The notes under the pieces were generated by a model. It saw nothing but the letters and a program-made list of their open reading frames with translations. It was not told where the DNA came from and ran no database searches. From Pseudomonadota bacterium (GTDB lineage Bacteria; SAR324; XYD2-FULL-50-16; JAHJRI01): DNA of 11,617 bases. This document shows positions 1 through 7,066 of this stretch, one piece after another. The stretch covers positions 1 to 11,617 of the forward strand of contig JAKSDL010000181.1 in the NCBI GenBank assembly GCA_022360105.1, in the 5' to 3' direction. The translations under genes and the position numbers were made by a program. Each line of letters opens with the position of its first letter. Position 1 is the first letter of the stretch.

Positions 1-271
1 GTTGTTTCATCTGTTTTTTATTATGTTGACAAATATCTTTGCCGTTAAAATAGATATCACCGGATGTGGGATCTATCAATCTTAGAATAAGGCGACCTGT
101 CGTGGACTTTCCGCATCCGCTTTCTCCAACCAGACCGACGATTTCGCCTTTCTTAATAGTAAACGACACATTGTCGACCGCATGCACGTAGCCCGCTGTT
201 TTGGAAAAAACGCCGCTTTTGATGGGAAAATGTTTTTTGAGATGTTTGACTTCCAGTAAATTCGTTTTCAT
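1..271 (-). CDS. Peptide ABC transporter ATP-binding protein, DppF/OppF type (partial, N-terminal 90 residues)
   Basis: Reading leftward from an ATG at 271 there is an open frame that runs off the left edge. It begins [20 protein letters not shown] and has a Walker [10 protein letters not shown] at about residues 54-62, followed by [22 protein letters not shown]. The KKHFPIKSG...VHAVDNVSF pattern is typical of the second ATPase (F subunit) of dipeptide/oligopeptide importers. The Q-loop, signature and Walker B lie beyond the window. It would pair with the D-type ATPase encoded just upstream to power peptide import at the inner membrane. The ATG is 26 bp past the stop of that gene and has no clear Shine-Dalgarno, so translational coupling is possible. 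Last visible gene of the operon. Confidence 0.93.
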   Translation of the reverse strand, partial: MKTNLLEVKHLKKHFPIKSGVFSKTAGYVHAVDNVSFTIKKGEIVGLVGESGCGKSTTGRLILRLIDPTSGDIYFNGKDICQHNKKQMKQ

Positions 272-297
272 GTGTGGTCATCAGTTCAGTATCGCAT

Positions 298-1284
298 TTA
301 TTCATGTAACCAGCATCTAACCCGGTGGTCTTTGATGGCTGATTTTAACTCCGGTTTTTTGTGTGAACAGATCTCAATACTTCGGTCACACCGGGGCTCG
401 AAGAGACATCCCTTTGGCAGTTGAGAGAGAATGGGAACGACTCCCTTTATTTCCTTCAAGCGATCCCGCCTTTTATCCTGCGCATTCACACGGGGGATCG
501 ACTCCAGCAAGCCAATGGTGTATGGGTGCATCGGATTCTCAAAGATTTCGTAAACACTGGATTCCTCGATAACCAGTCCGGCGTACATCACTACAACCCG
601 GGCTGCGGTTTCGGCGACAACACCCAGATCATGGGTGATCAAGATAATGGCCATTTCCAGTTCCTTTTTAAGGGAGGCCATTAGATCCAATATTTGCGCC
701 TGAATCGTCACATCCAGGGCGGTAGTCGGTTCATCGGCAATCAGTAAACTGGGATTGCAGGCAAGGGCCATAGCTATCATCACACGTTGCCGCATGCCAC
801 CGCTCAGTTGATGAGGATATTCGTTGACTCGTTTCCCCGGCGAGGGGATTCCCACCAGGTTCAGCATTTCTATAGAACGCTCCCTGGCTTCCCCGGCTTT
901 CATTCCTTGATGCCATTTCAATGATTCTGAAATTTGATTGCCGACAGTATACACCGGGTTAAGGGATGTCATGGGTTCCTGAAATATCATGGAAATCCTG
1001 TTACCCCTGATTTCCCTCATTTCTTCTTCTGATAGTTCGAGTAAACTTTGACCGTCAAAGATGATATCACCATCGACGATTCTACCGGGCGGGTCCGGTA
1101 TCAATCCCATAATCGATAGGGCGGTCACACTTTTGCCGCATCCCGACTCTCCCACAACCCCCAGGGTTTCCCTTTTGTTTACCGAGTAATCCACGCCGTT
1201 GACCGCCGGATGTACGCCGTTATCCGTATAAAAGTAGGTTTTTAGTCCCTTGATTTCAAGTAAGGTTTGATTGCTCGTGCTCAT
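298..1284 (-). CDS. Peptide ABC transporter ATP-binding protein, DppD/OppD type
   Basis: A 328-residue cytoplasmic ATPase of a dipeptide/oligopeptide/nickel importer. All ABC motifs are present: Walker A GESGCGKS (45-52), Q-loop [12 protein letters not shown] (Q102), signature LSGGMRQR (160-167), Walker B LLIADEP (180-186) and switch histidine in ITHDLG (H218). The C-terminus carries the extension typical of OppD/DppD proteins, with four cysteines at 293, 299, 306 and 324. In some DppD proteins this region has been reported to hold an iron-sulfur cluster; that is an inference here. The ATG at 1284 fits the family N-terminus, but no good Shine-Dalgarno is visible upstream. It lies 36 bp after permease C and 26 bp before the F-type ATPase, and is intact. 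Confidence 0.96.
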   Translation of the reverse strand: MSTSNQTLLEIKGLKTYFYTDNGVHPAVNGVDYSVNKRETLGVVGESGCGKSVTALSIMGLIPDPPGRIVDGDIIFDGQSLLELSEEEMREIRGNRISMIFQEPMTSLNPVYTVGNQISESLKWHQGMKAGEARERSIEMLNLVGIPSPGKRVNEYPHQLSGGMRQRVMIAMALACNPSLLIADEPTTALDVTIQAQILDLMASLKKELEMAIILITHDLGVVAETAARVVVMYAGLVIEESSVYEIFENPMHPYTIGLLESIPRVNAQDKRRDRLKEIKGVVPILSQLPKGCLFEPRCDRSIEICSHKKPELKSAIKDHRVRCWLHE

Positions 1285-1320
1285 AATTATATATAGTCAG
1301 AGAAGTTGAGTTTTCGTTCG

Positions 1321-2253
1321 CTACATTACTTTTCTCGGATCAAATGCGTCACGAAGTCCATCCCCGATGTAGTTGATGCTTAGAACCGTTATAAAAATCA
1401 TAAAACCGGGAACAATGGCTGTCCAGGGGGCGGTAAAAATCTGATCCAGGGCGTTCTTTAACATGTTTCCCCAGGTGGCGGTCGGAGGTTGCACTCCAAG
1501 CCCCAGGAAGCTCAAGCCGGATTCCGAGATAATGGCGTCGGCAACGCCAAAGCTGGCCGCAACAATAATCGGTCCCATAGCGTTGGGAAGAATGTGACGA
1601 ACAATGGTGCGGAAGTTACCGGCTCCCAGCACTCGAGCCGATTCAACGTATTCCTGGTTCCGTATTTCCAAAACCGACCCCCGAACCAGCCGCGCGACAT
1701 CCATCCAACCCAACACACCGATCACTACAACAACACGTGCCACGGGTGCCTCGTATAAGACTCCGAATATCCAAACAATGATCGGATTGTCACTAAACGG
1801 CGGTCGCATAAAGATAATGGCAAAAAGGATCAGTATGAATATCCTGGGAAATGCCAAGGCGAAATCCGTAAACCGCATCAGAATATTATCGACCACTCCT
1901 CCGAAATAGCCGGCAATTGCCCCAATCACGGTGCCGATCGAAACAGCTACCAGCATGGCAAAGACACCGACAATAAGTGATATTCTGCCACCGTAAAGGG
2001 TCCGTGTCAGTAAATCACGTCCCAGTTCATCGGTTCCCAACGGATGCGCCAGGCTTGGAGAAGCCAACATGTTAAACAAGTCGGGTTCTTCCGGATTATA
2101 AGGTGAAACCTGGTCGACGAATATCACCGACGTGACCAGAATCGTCATGATTACCAGCCCAATAACCGCCATCCTGTGACGGAGAAACTGGCGGGCAGTT
2201 AAATACCAGAGCTGATTCTTATTCCTTTCATGAAAGTTACGATATGCCTTCAA
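1321..2253 (-). CDS. Peptide ABC transporter permease, DppC/OppC type (TTG start)
   Basis: Inner-membrane permease of the importer, about 310 residues from the TTG at 2253. The first membrane segment is at about residues 28-46, followed by the conserved HPLGTDELGRDLLTR (70-84) of C-type permeases. The EAA loop that contacts the ATPases is EYVESARVLGAGN...HILPN (about 201-224), and the protein ends FDPRKVM. The frame is open back to an ATG at 2358, but that start would overlap permease B by about 90 bp and add a non-family N-terminus. The TTG at 2253 lies 13 bp after the permease B stop and is preceded by AGGGAG (2266-2261) at 7-nt spacing, so it is preferred. An ATG at 2301 is a less likely alternative. 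It should form a heterodimeric pore with permease B. Confidence 0.95.
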   Translation of the reverse strand: MKAYRNFHERNKNQLWYLTARQFLRHRMAVIGLVIMTILVTSVIFVDQVSPYNPEEPDLFNMLASPSLAHPLGTDELGRDLLTRTLYGGRISLIVGVFAMLVAVSIGTVIGAIAGYFGGVVDNILMRFTDFALAFPRIFILILFAIIFMRPPFSDNPIIVWIFGVLYEAPVARVVVVIGVLGWMDVARLVRGSVLEIRNQEYVESARVLGAGNFRTIVRHILPNAMGPIIVAASFGVADAIISESGLSFLGLGVQPPTATWGNMLKNALDQIFTAPWTAIVPGFMIFITVLSINYIGDGLRDAFDPRKVM

Positions 2254-2266
2254 GCGGCTTCTCCCT

Positions 2267-3229
2267 TTAATTATAGGTAATACGCGGATCAAGGATTCCA
2301 TAGATGATATCTGCCAGGAGATTTGAAAGTAGAACCAATATTGCAATAACCGCCACAATACCCATCACAACGGAGTAGTCGAAATTGGTAGCGGACTGCA
2401 CAAATAGTCGACCCATACCTGGCCAGGAATAAATGGTTTCGGTAAACAAGGCACCTGCAAACAATACCGGCAGGTCCAGGGAAACAACGGTGACCAGAGG
2501 TATCGCCGCGTTACGGAAAGCGTGCTTGTACACCACGACCCAATGCGGTATTCCTTTTGCTGACGCAGTGCGAATGTAATCCTGATGGATGACTTCCAGC
2601 ATACTGGTCCGCAAATAGCGAACATATTTGGCAGCTATGACCATTGAAAGGCTCAAGGTCGGCAAAAACAAATGATGCAGTCGGTCAACCAGCGAAAACT
2701 CGGCATTCAACGAATGCATCCCACCACTGGGAAACCAGCGGAGCCAAATACTGAAAACAATAATCAGCAACATTCCCGAATAGTAAACCGGCATGGATCT
2801 TCCCACGTAGGTTAAAGATGTGATCGTATGATCGACCAGGGAATACTGCCTGGTTGCCGAAATAATACCCGCGGGAATCGCGATTAACAGTGATACCAAC
2901 AAAGATGCCCCGGTCAGTACAAGTGTATTGGGTAAACGGTCCCAGATTTCGGTGAGAACCGGGCGTTTGGTTGTGAAAGAATAGCCCCAATCACCTTGAA
3001 CAAAATTGCCCAACCAGGAAAAATATTGCACATAAATCGGTCGGTCAAGTCCCATTTCATGGCGAAGCCGTTCAATATCCGCCTGCGTGATATCGGGATT
3101 GTTCTCGTACGCCGCGAGCGGCCCACCGGGTAACATTTGCATCAGCGCAAAAGTGGCCAGTGTGATGATAAACACGACGGGAATCACCGATATCAATCGT
3201 CTTATAAAAAAGGAATAACGCATAAACAC
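2267..3229 (-). CDS. Peptide ABC transporter permease, DppB/OppB type
   Basis: Inner-membrane permease of about 320 residues. The N-terminus RYSFFIRRLISVIPVVFIIT is the usual first transmembrane helix of DppB/OppB proteins. It is followed by the family's MLPGGPL, a periplasmic region including MGLDRPIYVQYFSW, and WGYSF. The EAA loop DYIRTASAKG...HAFRNA (about 217-241) precedes the last membrane helices, and the protein ends ILDPRITYN. The start is uncertain: the GTG at 3229 gives the longest sensible protein, and an ATG two codons later (3223) is equally plausible. An AAAGG sits 13 nt before the GTG, and an out-of-frame ATG at 3233 lies closer to it. Encoded 66 bp downstream of the binding protein. 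Confidence 0.95.
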   Translation of the reverse strand: MFMRYSFFIRRLISVIPVVFIITLATFALMQMLPGGPLAAYENNPDITQADIERLRHEMGLDRPIYVQYFSWLGNFVQGDWGYSFTTKRPVLTEIWDRLPNTLVLTGASLLVSLLIAIPAGIISATRQYSLVDHTITSLTYVGRSMPVYYSGMLLIIVFSIWLRWFPSGGMHSLNAEFSLVDRLHHLFLPTLSLSMVIAAKYVRYLRTSMLEVIHQDYIRTASAKGIPHWVVVYKHAFRNAAIPLVTVVSLDLPVLFAGALFTETIYSWPGMGRLFVQSATNFDYSVVMGIVAVIAILVLLSNLLADIIYGILDPRITYN

Positions 3230-3295
3230 TCATAATAAAATGCCTTTCGGCCCAGTCAGAAAACAAGGCCAAAAAGCTGATTGATGAACACGTTT

Positions 3296-4981
3296 TTAAT
3301 TCTCAAGATACCATTCCGCGATATTCCAGGTCGAAGCCGGTTTATTGATTCCATATCCATTCTCCTTCCAACCCTTCACGTGCGTTCGGAAGGCGTCCAC
3401 ACTGATACGGCGATACAGGTAGATATGGACGACCAATGAGTCAATAATCTCTTGGGCTTTGCCGTATGCGGCGGCACGTTCTCGAATGCTTGTCGCTTTT
3501 CCGGCGATTTCGATCCATTTATCCAGCTCCTCATGTTGGTGTCGCGAATAGTTGGCTCCTACACCTCCATTTGCATCCGTTGGAATCCTGTTGGAGTGAA
3601 AGAGTTTTTCTATTTGCGCATGAGGGTCGATGCCTGGGCCTGTGGTATACATCACAATGTCAAATCGTCCTTTTTTACGATCGCTGTCTTTTGCCCAGGA
3701 GCTGAACAGAACGGAGGAAGGAACATTTTCAATATACAGGTCAATGCCAACTTGTTTGAGCATTGCCCCCATGACCTGTTGGCTCATTTCCCGCAGTTTG
3801 TTTCCCGTAGTAGTAGTGATTTTTAGTCTGAGCCGTTTGCCGTCTTTTTGACGAATACCGTCCGATCCGGGAATCCAACCCGCCTCATTCAACAATCGCT
3901 TGGCTTTTTCCGGATTGTACTCACTAGGCTTAATATTGGGATTGCTGGCCCAACCGGATGGTATTTCAGCAGTTCCCACCGGTGCTTTTCCGAATAATAG
4001 CTTTTCGGCAATCACTTTTTTATCAATGGCATATTGAATCGCTTGCCGTACTCTTAAATCACCCAGTATAGGGTGGGGATACCTGGGGTTGCCGTAATTT
4101 GGCGCTTTGGTCGTGCTAAGATTGAGTAGCATCCGCTCCGAATCCAGACCCGGAGACAGGTTTAGAGCAATGTTCGGATTTCTTTCCATCATGGGAATCT
4201 GGGCTTCGATCAAATCCCATACCATATCAATATCACCGGCATTGATTTGCGCGATTCCGACTTCCCGGCTGGGGACGACCTTGAAAAACAATTTATCAAT
4301 TTTCACTTTGTCGGCATCTCGATAATGCGGGTTTTTAACCATGGTGATATGGTCACCGGCTACCCATTCCGTCACCATAAAAGGACCAGTGCCAATCGGG
4401 AGTCGGTTAAACGGCGCATCATTGATGTTTTCCAACTGACCTAGCACATGCTCCGGTAGAATAGGGGCAAACAGGGTGAGATAAGGAGCGAAATACTCTT
4501 TAAACTTGACCACCGCAGTCAGTTTATCAGGGGTTTTTACGGATTCGATTAACGAATAGCCTGTACGAGTTTTCACCAGGTTCTTGGGATTGACGACGGC
4601 CTGCCAGGTAAACCGAATGTCTTTCGAGGTTACCGGGGCACCATCACTCCACTTTAAACCGGGCTTGAGTTTATAGGTGATAGTGAGCCCGTCCCTGGAG
4701 ACACCACCGTTTTCAACGGTAGGAACTTCCTGAACCAACTCGGGATAAAAATTCCCGTTTTCGTCCACATCGACCAAGTACTCGGCGAATGGCTGGTTGC
4801 AGAAGGTAACGACATAACCGGCACCCAAGTAATAATTCAGACTGGGCGGTTCCTGGTAAATCCCCAAGGTAACGGTTTTTTCTGCATAGGCAATCGAGGG
4901 AATAAACAATAACCCGATTGCTATCACATACTTGAGCCTGCTCAGGATTTTCTGACCTTCTCTTTGAAAATACTTTAACAT
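3296..4981 (-). CDS. Peptide ABC transporter periplasmic substrate-binding protein (SBP family 5, DppA/OppA-like)
   Basis: A 561-residue extracytoplasmic solute-binding protein that would deliver peptides or a similar ligand to the permease pair. Residues 1-33 are a signal peptide: a basic N-region, the hydrophobic stretch YVIAIGLLFIPSIAYA, and likely cleavage after AYA before EKT. No lipobox cysteine is present, so it should be free in the periplasm. Family 5 hallmarks follow: TLGIYQEPPSLNYY, the LKPGLKWSDGAPVTSKDIRFTW block, LPIGTGPFMVTEW with HYRDADKVKIDK, and VRQAIQYAIDK. The start is firm: ATG at 4981 with GGAGGAG six nucleotides upstream. It is the first intact gene of the importer operon, but a broken peptidase-like fragment lies between it and the promoter region. 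The ligand cannot be told from sequence; peptides are the default and the upstream peptidase relic agrees. Confidence 0.95.
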   Translation of the reverse strand: MLKYFQREGQKILSRLKYVIAIGLLFIPSIAYAEKTVTLGIYQEPPSLNYYLGAGYVVTFCNQPFAEYLVDVDENGNFYPELVQEVPTVENGGVSRDGLTITYKLKPGLKWSDGAPVTSKDIRFTWQAVVNPKNLVKTRTGYSLIESVKTPDKLTAVVKFKEYFAPYLTLFAPILPEHVLGQLENINDAPFNRLPIGTGPFMVTEWVAGDHITMVKNPHYRDADKVKIDKLFFKVVPSREVGIAQINAGDIDMVWDLIEAQIPMMERNPNIALNLSPGLDSERMLLNLSTTKAPNYGNPRYPHPILGDLRVRQAIQYAIDKKVIAEKLLFGKAPVGTAEIPSGWASNPNIKPSEYNPEKAKRLLNEAGWIPGSDGIRQKDGKRLRLKITTTTGNKLREMSQQVMGAMLKQVGIDLYIENVPSSVLFSSWAKDSDRKKGRFDIVMYTTGPGIDPHAQIEKLFHSNRIPTDANGGVGANYSRHQHEELDKWIEIAGKATSIRERAAAYGKAQEIIDSLVVHIYLYRRISVDAFRTHVKGWKENGYGINKPASTWNIAEWYLEN

Positions 4982-5040
4982 AAGCTACTCCTCCATAGTG
5001 GTGCATAGGTTATGGAAATATACTCCTGTTCCCAAGAATG

Positions 5041-5225
5041 AAACAGGATTGGTAAGCCGTCAAAACCCTCCTTTGCCTTTGCAATGTTTCAGAGAGCAAA
5101 TCCGAAGCTATCTTCTCTTGAAACGCCAGTTCGGGATTGGCATGAATCGTAGTAGCCAAATGTCACAACAACTCAGAATAGTCTTCAACGGCCGAAAGAA
5201 TTTTTTGTTTTACATCAACGTTCAT
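5041..5225 (-). pseudogene. Decayed N-terminal fragment of an M20-family amidohydrolase/peptidase
   Basis: On the minus strand an ATG at 5225, with GGAG about nine nucleotides upstream, starts MNVDVKQKILSAVEDYSELL and then meets TGA (5165-5163). Reading through the stop in the same frame gives HLATTIHANPELAFQEKIA and then SDLLSETL. IHANPELAFQE is the N-terminal hallmark of M20 amidohydrolases/peptidases (the IH-NPEL-F-E block). Near 5070-5082 the frame must shift to continue as KAKEGFDGLPILF, which resembles the GF...GLPTAF region of the family with a few residues missing. The catalytic and metal-binding residues, more than 300 codons, are absent, and the binding-protein gene starts just beyond. 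The ancestral gene was probably first in the transporter operon, consistent with import plus hydrolysis of peptides or acylated amino acids. Family assignment rests on recognising the motif, not on a search. Confidence 0.72.
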
Positions 5226-5290
5226 TTTAGAGTTCTCCACTTCCAGCCTGACAAATTCGACAAACTGGGAATCAATGTTGGAATACAAAA

Positions 5291-5364
5291 GCAATAAAAA
5301 TTGCCATGTGGATACTTAGCGCAATTTTTTTTGCGCTGTCAAGATTATTTGCAATTAATATTGC
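5291..5364. promoter_or_regulatory. Three GCAA-N6-TTGC operators at exact 30-bp spacing
   Basis: Three 14-bp inverted repeats share the form GCAA-N6-TTGC: GCAATAAAAATTGC at 5291-5304, GCAATTTTTTTTGC at 5321-5334 and GCAATTAATATTGC at 5351-5364. The starts are exactly 30 bp apart, about three helical turns, so all three present the same DNA face. The middle copy is extended to the 20-bp AGCGCAATTTTTTTTGCGCT. They lie in the divergent promoter region next to an RpiR-type regulator gene, a family that binds palindromes as dimers or tetramers, so this regulator is the obvious candidate ligand. That link is inference. A half-site GCAATAAAAA recurs at 5475-5484. Confidence 0.68.
5313..5342 (-). promoter_or_regulatory. 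Candidate promoter of the importer operon
   Basis: Reading leftward, a consensus -35 box TTGACA (5342-5337) is followed by an 18-nt spacer that is exactly the core of the middle operator, then TAAGTA (5318-5313). The -10 match is poor, so the promoter may need activation or the true -10 may differ. If transcription starts near 5306, the first operator copy lies just downstream of the start and the second inside the promoter, an arrangement suited to repression. The leader to the binding-protein gene would be about 325 nt and would contain the peptidase relic. Confidence 0.4.
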
Positions 5365-5367
5365 ATT

Positions 5368-5397
5368 TTGACATTATGGTTATTCCGTGTTTATCTT
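5368..5397 (+). promoter_or_regulatory. Candidate promoter of the RpiR-type regulator gene
   Basis: A consensus -35 TTGACA at 5368-5373 is followed after 18 bp by TATCTT (5392-5397), a 4/6 match to the -10 box. The third operator copy ends four bases before this -35, so a bound regulator could control its own gene. The leader would be about 110 nt and begins close to a perfect palindrome. Confidence 0.42.
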
Positions 5398-5400
5398 TAA

Positions 5401-5418
5401 TGTTTCCTCGAGGAAACA
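5401..5418. promoter_or_regulatory. 18-bp perfect palindrome at the start of the regulator leader
   Basis: TGTTTCCTCGAGGAAACA is perfectly self-complementary. It lies immediately after the candidate -10 box of the regulator gene, so it is either a second operator (autoregulation or another regulator) or a short hairpin near the 5' end of the transcript. Its sequence is unlike the GCAA-N6-TTGC repeats, so it is probably read by a different protein. Confidence 0.45.
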
Positions 5419-5512
5419 ACTCCTCTTTTATCCAAATACCTTATTTTACCGAACAGAAAATTCATCGAATCTTTGCAATAAAAACCGGCAAATTTCAATT
5501 GAAGGAGACTAG

Positions 5513-6394
5513 TTGGATCCCACAAATGATGTAATTTCCTATCTGCAGATTAATTTTGAATCGTTCACTCGATCCCAAAAACGCATCGCTCGATTTATAA
5601 TTGACAACTCACAGGAGTCCACCTTTTATAAGGTGGATAAAATGGCAAAGATGTGTGAAGTCAACCCATCAACAGTCGTTCGGTTTTTCAAAAATATCGG
5701 TTTTGATGGTTTTCCTCACTTTCAAAAAACGCTTCAAGCCAATCTTTTAAAAGAAATCAATAAGCTAGAGAGTCAAGTCAATCTAAGTCGCCCTGCATTG
5801 GCAAAGCTACATCAGGACGATCTTTCGCTCCCAACACTGTTATCTCTCAACAACGACTTGAAGGTTCTCAATCACTTAAATTCAACTATCGAAGTTGACA
5901 AGATTCGAGAGTTCGCTAAACGACTTATTTCAGCCAGAAAACGTTATCTCGTTGCTGCCAAAGGCAGCTTTGGCTTGGGGCATCTTTTTTCTTATGGCCT
6001 AAGCAATGTTCTACCCGATACGATTTTACTGAAAGACTCAGATGGGGCCATCTATGATAATATTATCGATTTTAAACCTGATGATATTCTGGTTGCGATC
6101 AATGGGCCGCGATATACGTCCAGAACCGTAAAAACTGCCCAATACATTCACAAAAAAAAAATCTGCCCAATCATTTCCATCACCGATAGTGAACAGTCGC
6201 CACTATTCCCAATTTCTGAACTCTGTTTGTTCTATCCAAACCTCACAACTTCTTACGTCAGAACTTTGATCGGCATGCACTCAATAATCAACTGCATACT
6301 GGTTGAGGTAGTTGCCGAAAATAGGGAAAAAGCGATCGAACGCCTTGAAGGTTTTGAAGACCTATTTGAATATTTCAATATCGTTCACAAGTGA
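5513..6394 (+). CDS. MurR/RpiR-family transcriptional regulator (HTH plus SIS domain)
   Basis: A 293-residue DNA-binding regulator. The N-terminal RpiR-type helix-turn-helix spans about residues 1-80: SFTRSQKRIARFIIDN leads into STFYKVDKMAKMCEVNPSTV and VRFFKNIGFDGFPHFQKTL, the classic pattern of the family. Residues of about 125-265 form a SIS (sugar isomerase) domain, with YLVAAKGSFGLGHLFSYGL, FKPDDILVAINGPRYTSRTV and ICPIISITDSEQSPL, which in relatives binds phosphosugars or other small effectors. The start is a TTG with AGGAG (5503-5507) five nucleotides upstream; there is no in-frame ATG nearby. It is divergent from the peptide importer and sits beside three regularly spaced inverted repeats, so it most likely controls that operon and itself. 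Members of this family also govern amino acid and peptide genes, so a sugar effector should not be assumed. Confidence 0.93.
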   Translation: MDPTNDVISYLQINFESFTRSQKRIARFIIDNSQESTFYKVDKMAKMCEVNPSTVVRFFKNIGFDGFPHFQKTLQANLLKEINKLESQVNLSRPALAKLHQDDLSLPTLLSLNNDLKVLNHLNSTIEVDKIREFAKRLISARKRYLVAAKGSFGLGHLFSYGLSNVLPDTILLKDSDGAIYDNIIDFKPDDILVAINGPRYTSRTVKTAQYIHKKKICPIISITDSEQSPLFPISELCLFYPNLTTSYVRTLIGMHSIINCILVEVVAENREKAIERLEGFEDLFEYFNIVHK

Positions 6395-6739
6395 TCAGTT
6401 CTCAGAGCTGATTAAACAAGTATCTCAAATATCTTGGCTACTCTGAAAGCTGTGAGTCCCCGTTGTCTCCTCTCCATTGAACCGATCGGGTTAAAGCCTC
6501 TTTGAATTTGGCTACGGCAAAGAAACCGTTGGTCATTTTCCTGGACACTGAATTCTGACTTCTTCTGCTAGCCGTCAAAAGCTGATAACGGCGGATGGAA
6601 TCTGAATGGTCGTGGTAGCTCTTCTCACCAAAATCCCTTCAGATTCAATACTCCCAGTTGATCGTCGTCTCGAGCCGACTGATGAACCGATCACTAAACG
6701 GACCGGGTTAGGGACCCTTTGGCACCCCTTGGTATTGGT
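6395..6739. other. Gene-poor convergent interval with short imperfect repeats
   Basis: 345 bp lie between the convergent ends of the regulator and the DUF4387 gene. I recognise no gene and no clear intrinsic terminator with a T-run. Visible structure includes a weak stem CTCAGAGCT/AGCTGTGAG (6401-6409 and 6448-6456), an inverted repeat GAATCTGAA/TTCAGATTC (6598-6606 and 6638-6646), and two related stretches beginning GAACCGATC (6479-6504 and 6684-6721). Short minus-strand frames are interrupted by stops, which could reflect a degraded gene or element. Confidence 0.5.
6598..6646. repeat. Inverted repeat with 9-bp perfect arms
   Basis: The arms GAATCTGAA (6598-6606) and TTCAGATTC (6638-6646) flank a 31-nt loop; one mismatch further in, two more GC pairs can form. 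It lies in the convergent gap between the regulator and the DUF4387 gene, so it could help end transcription, but no T-run follows on either strand. It may instead belong to a degraded element. Confidence 0.4.
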
Positions 6740-7051
6740 TCAGTTGATTTCTAAATCCACAAGCGGTCCGTATTGTTGACCGCCAAAAACATCCGAATCT
6801 TCAAAACTTCCCGATATATGAGGCCTTGGGATAGATATTTTGATTGAATTCGCAGCATCGAAGTATTCCACATCTACTTTGTCAATAGTTAGCTTGTATA
6901 CTTGAGAGACGGATGACTTCGTTATCGCATTCGATTGTTTTACTGTGGAATACTTCGTTTCATCTTCAAACATTATGTCTATGGTAAGTATGAAAGGGCC
7001 TGCGTTTTTACTGCGAATGAGTTTCGCTATTTCCGATAATTTGACCGTCAT
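6740..7051 (-). CDS. DUF4387 family protein, partner of AtuA-like protein
   Basis: A 103-residue soluble protein. The N-terminal KLSEIAKLIRSKNAGPFILTIDIMFED is the signature of the DUF4387 family (the SKNAGPF-LT-D-F block), and the length is normal. Its biochemical function is not known to me. It is encoded 15 bp downstream of the AtuA/DUF1446 gene. AAGGAAAAGG overlaps the upstream stop and places a Shine-Dalgarno seven nucleotides from the ATG at 7051, so the two are surely co-transcribed. Such pairs recur widely, and some AtuA proteins carry an extra C-terminal small domain, so this protein may be the detached equivalent acting with its neighbour. That last idea is inference. Confidence 0.88.
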   Translation of the reverse strand: MTVKLSEIAKLIRSKNAGPFILTIDIMFEDETKYSTVKQSNAITKSSVSQVYKLTIDKVDVEYFDAANSIKISIPRPHISGSFEDSDVFGGQQYGPLVDLEIN

Positions 7052-7066
7052 GTTAAAACCTTTTCC

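Larger units (their letters stand above)
4982..5512. other. Divergent regulatory interval between importer operon and RpiR-type regulator
   Basis: This 531-bp stretch has no intact gene. From left to right it holds a strong ribosome binding site for the binding protein, a decayed M20-type amidohydrolase fragment on the minus strand, three evenly spaced GCAA-N6-TTGC inverted repeats, outward-facing TTGACA boxes, an 18-bp perfect palindrome, and the ribosome binding site of the regulator. Open frames crossing it on the plus strand look non-coding: they have no family-like sequence and no convincing start sites. Confidence 0.7.

Noticed and set aside
1321..2358. Permease C beginning at the upstream ATG (2358)
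   Set aside because: It overlaps permease B by about 90 bp, has no ribosome binding site advantage, and adds a non-family N-terminus; the TTG at 2253 is better supported.
5319..5336. AGCGCAATTTTTTTTGCGCT read as an intrinsic terminator hairpin
   Set aside because: It is one of three phased GCAA-N6-TTGC repeats in a divergent promoter region, with no T-run following the stem and no upstream gene to terminate.
4998..5534. Plus-strand open frames of 99 and 77 codons in the divergent interval
   Set aside because: They run across operators, a promoter and the antisense of the peptidase relic, and have no family-like sequence or convincing start.
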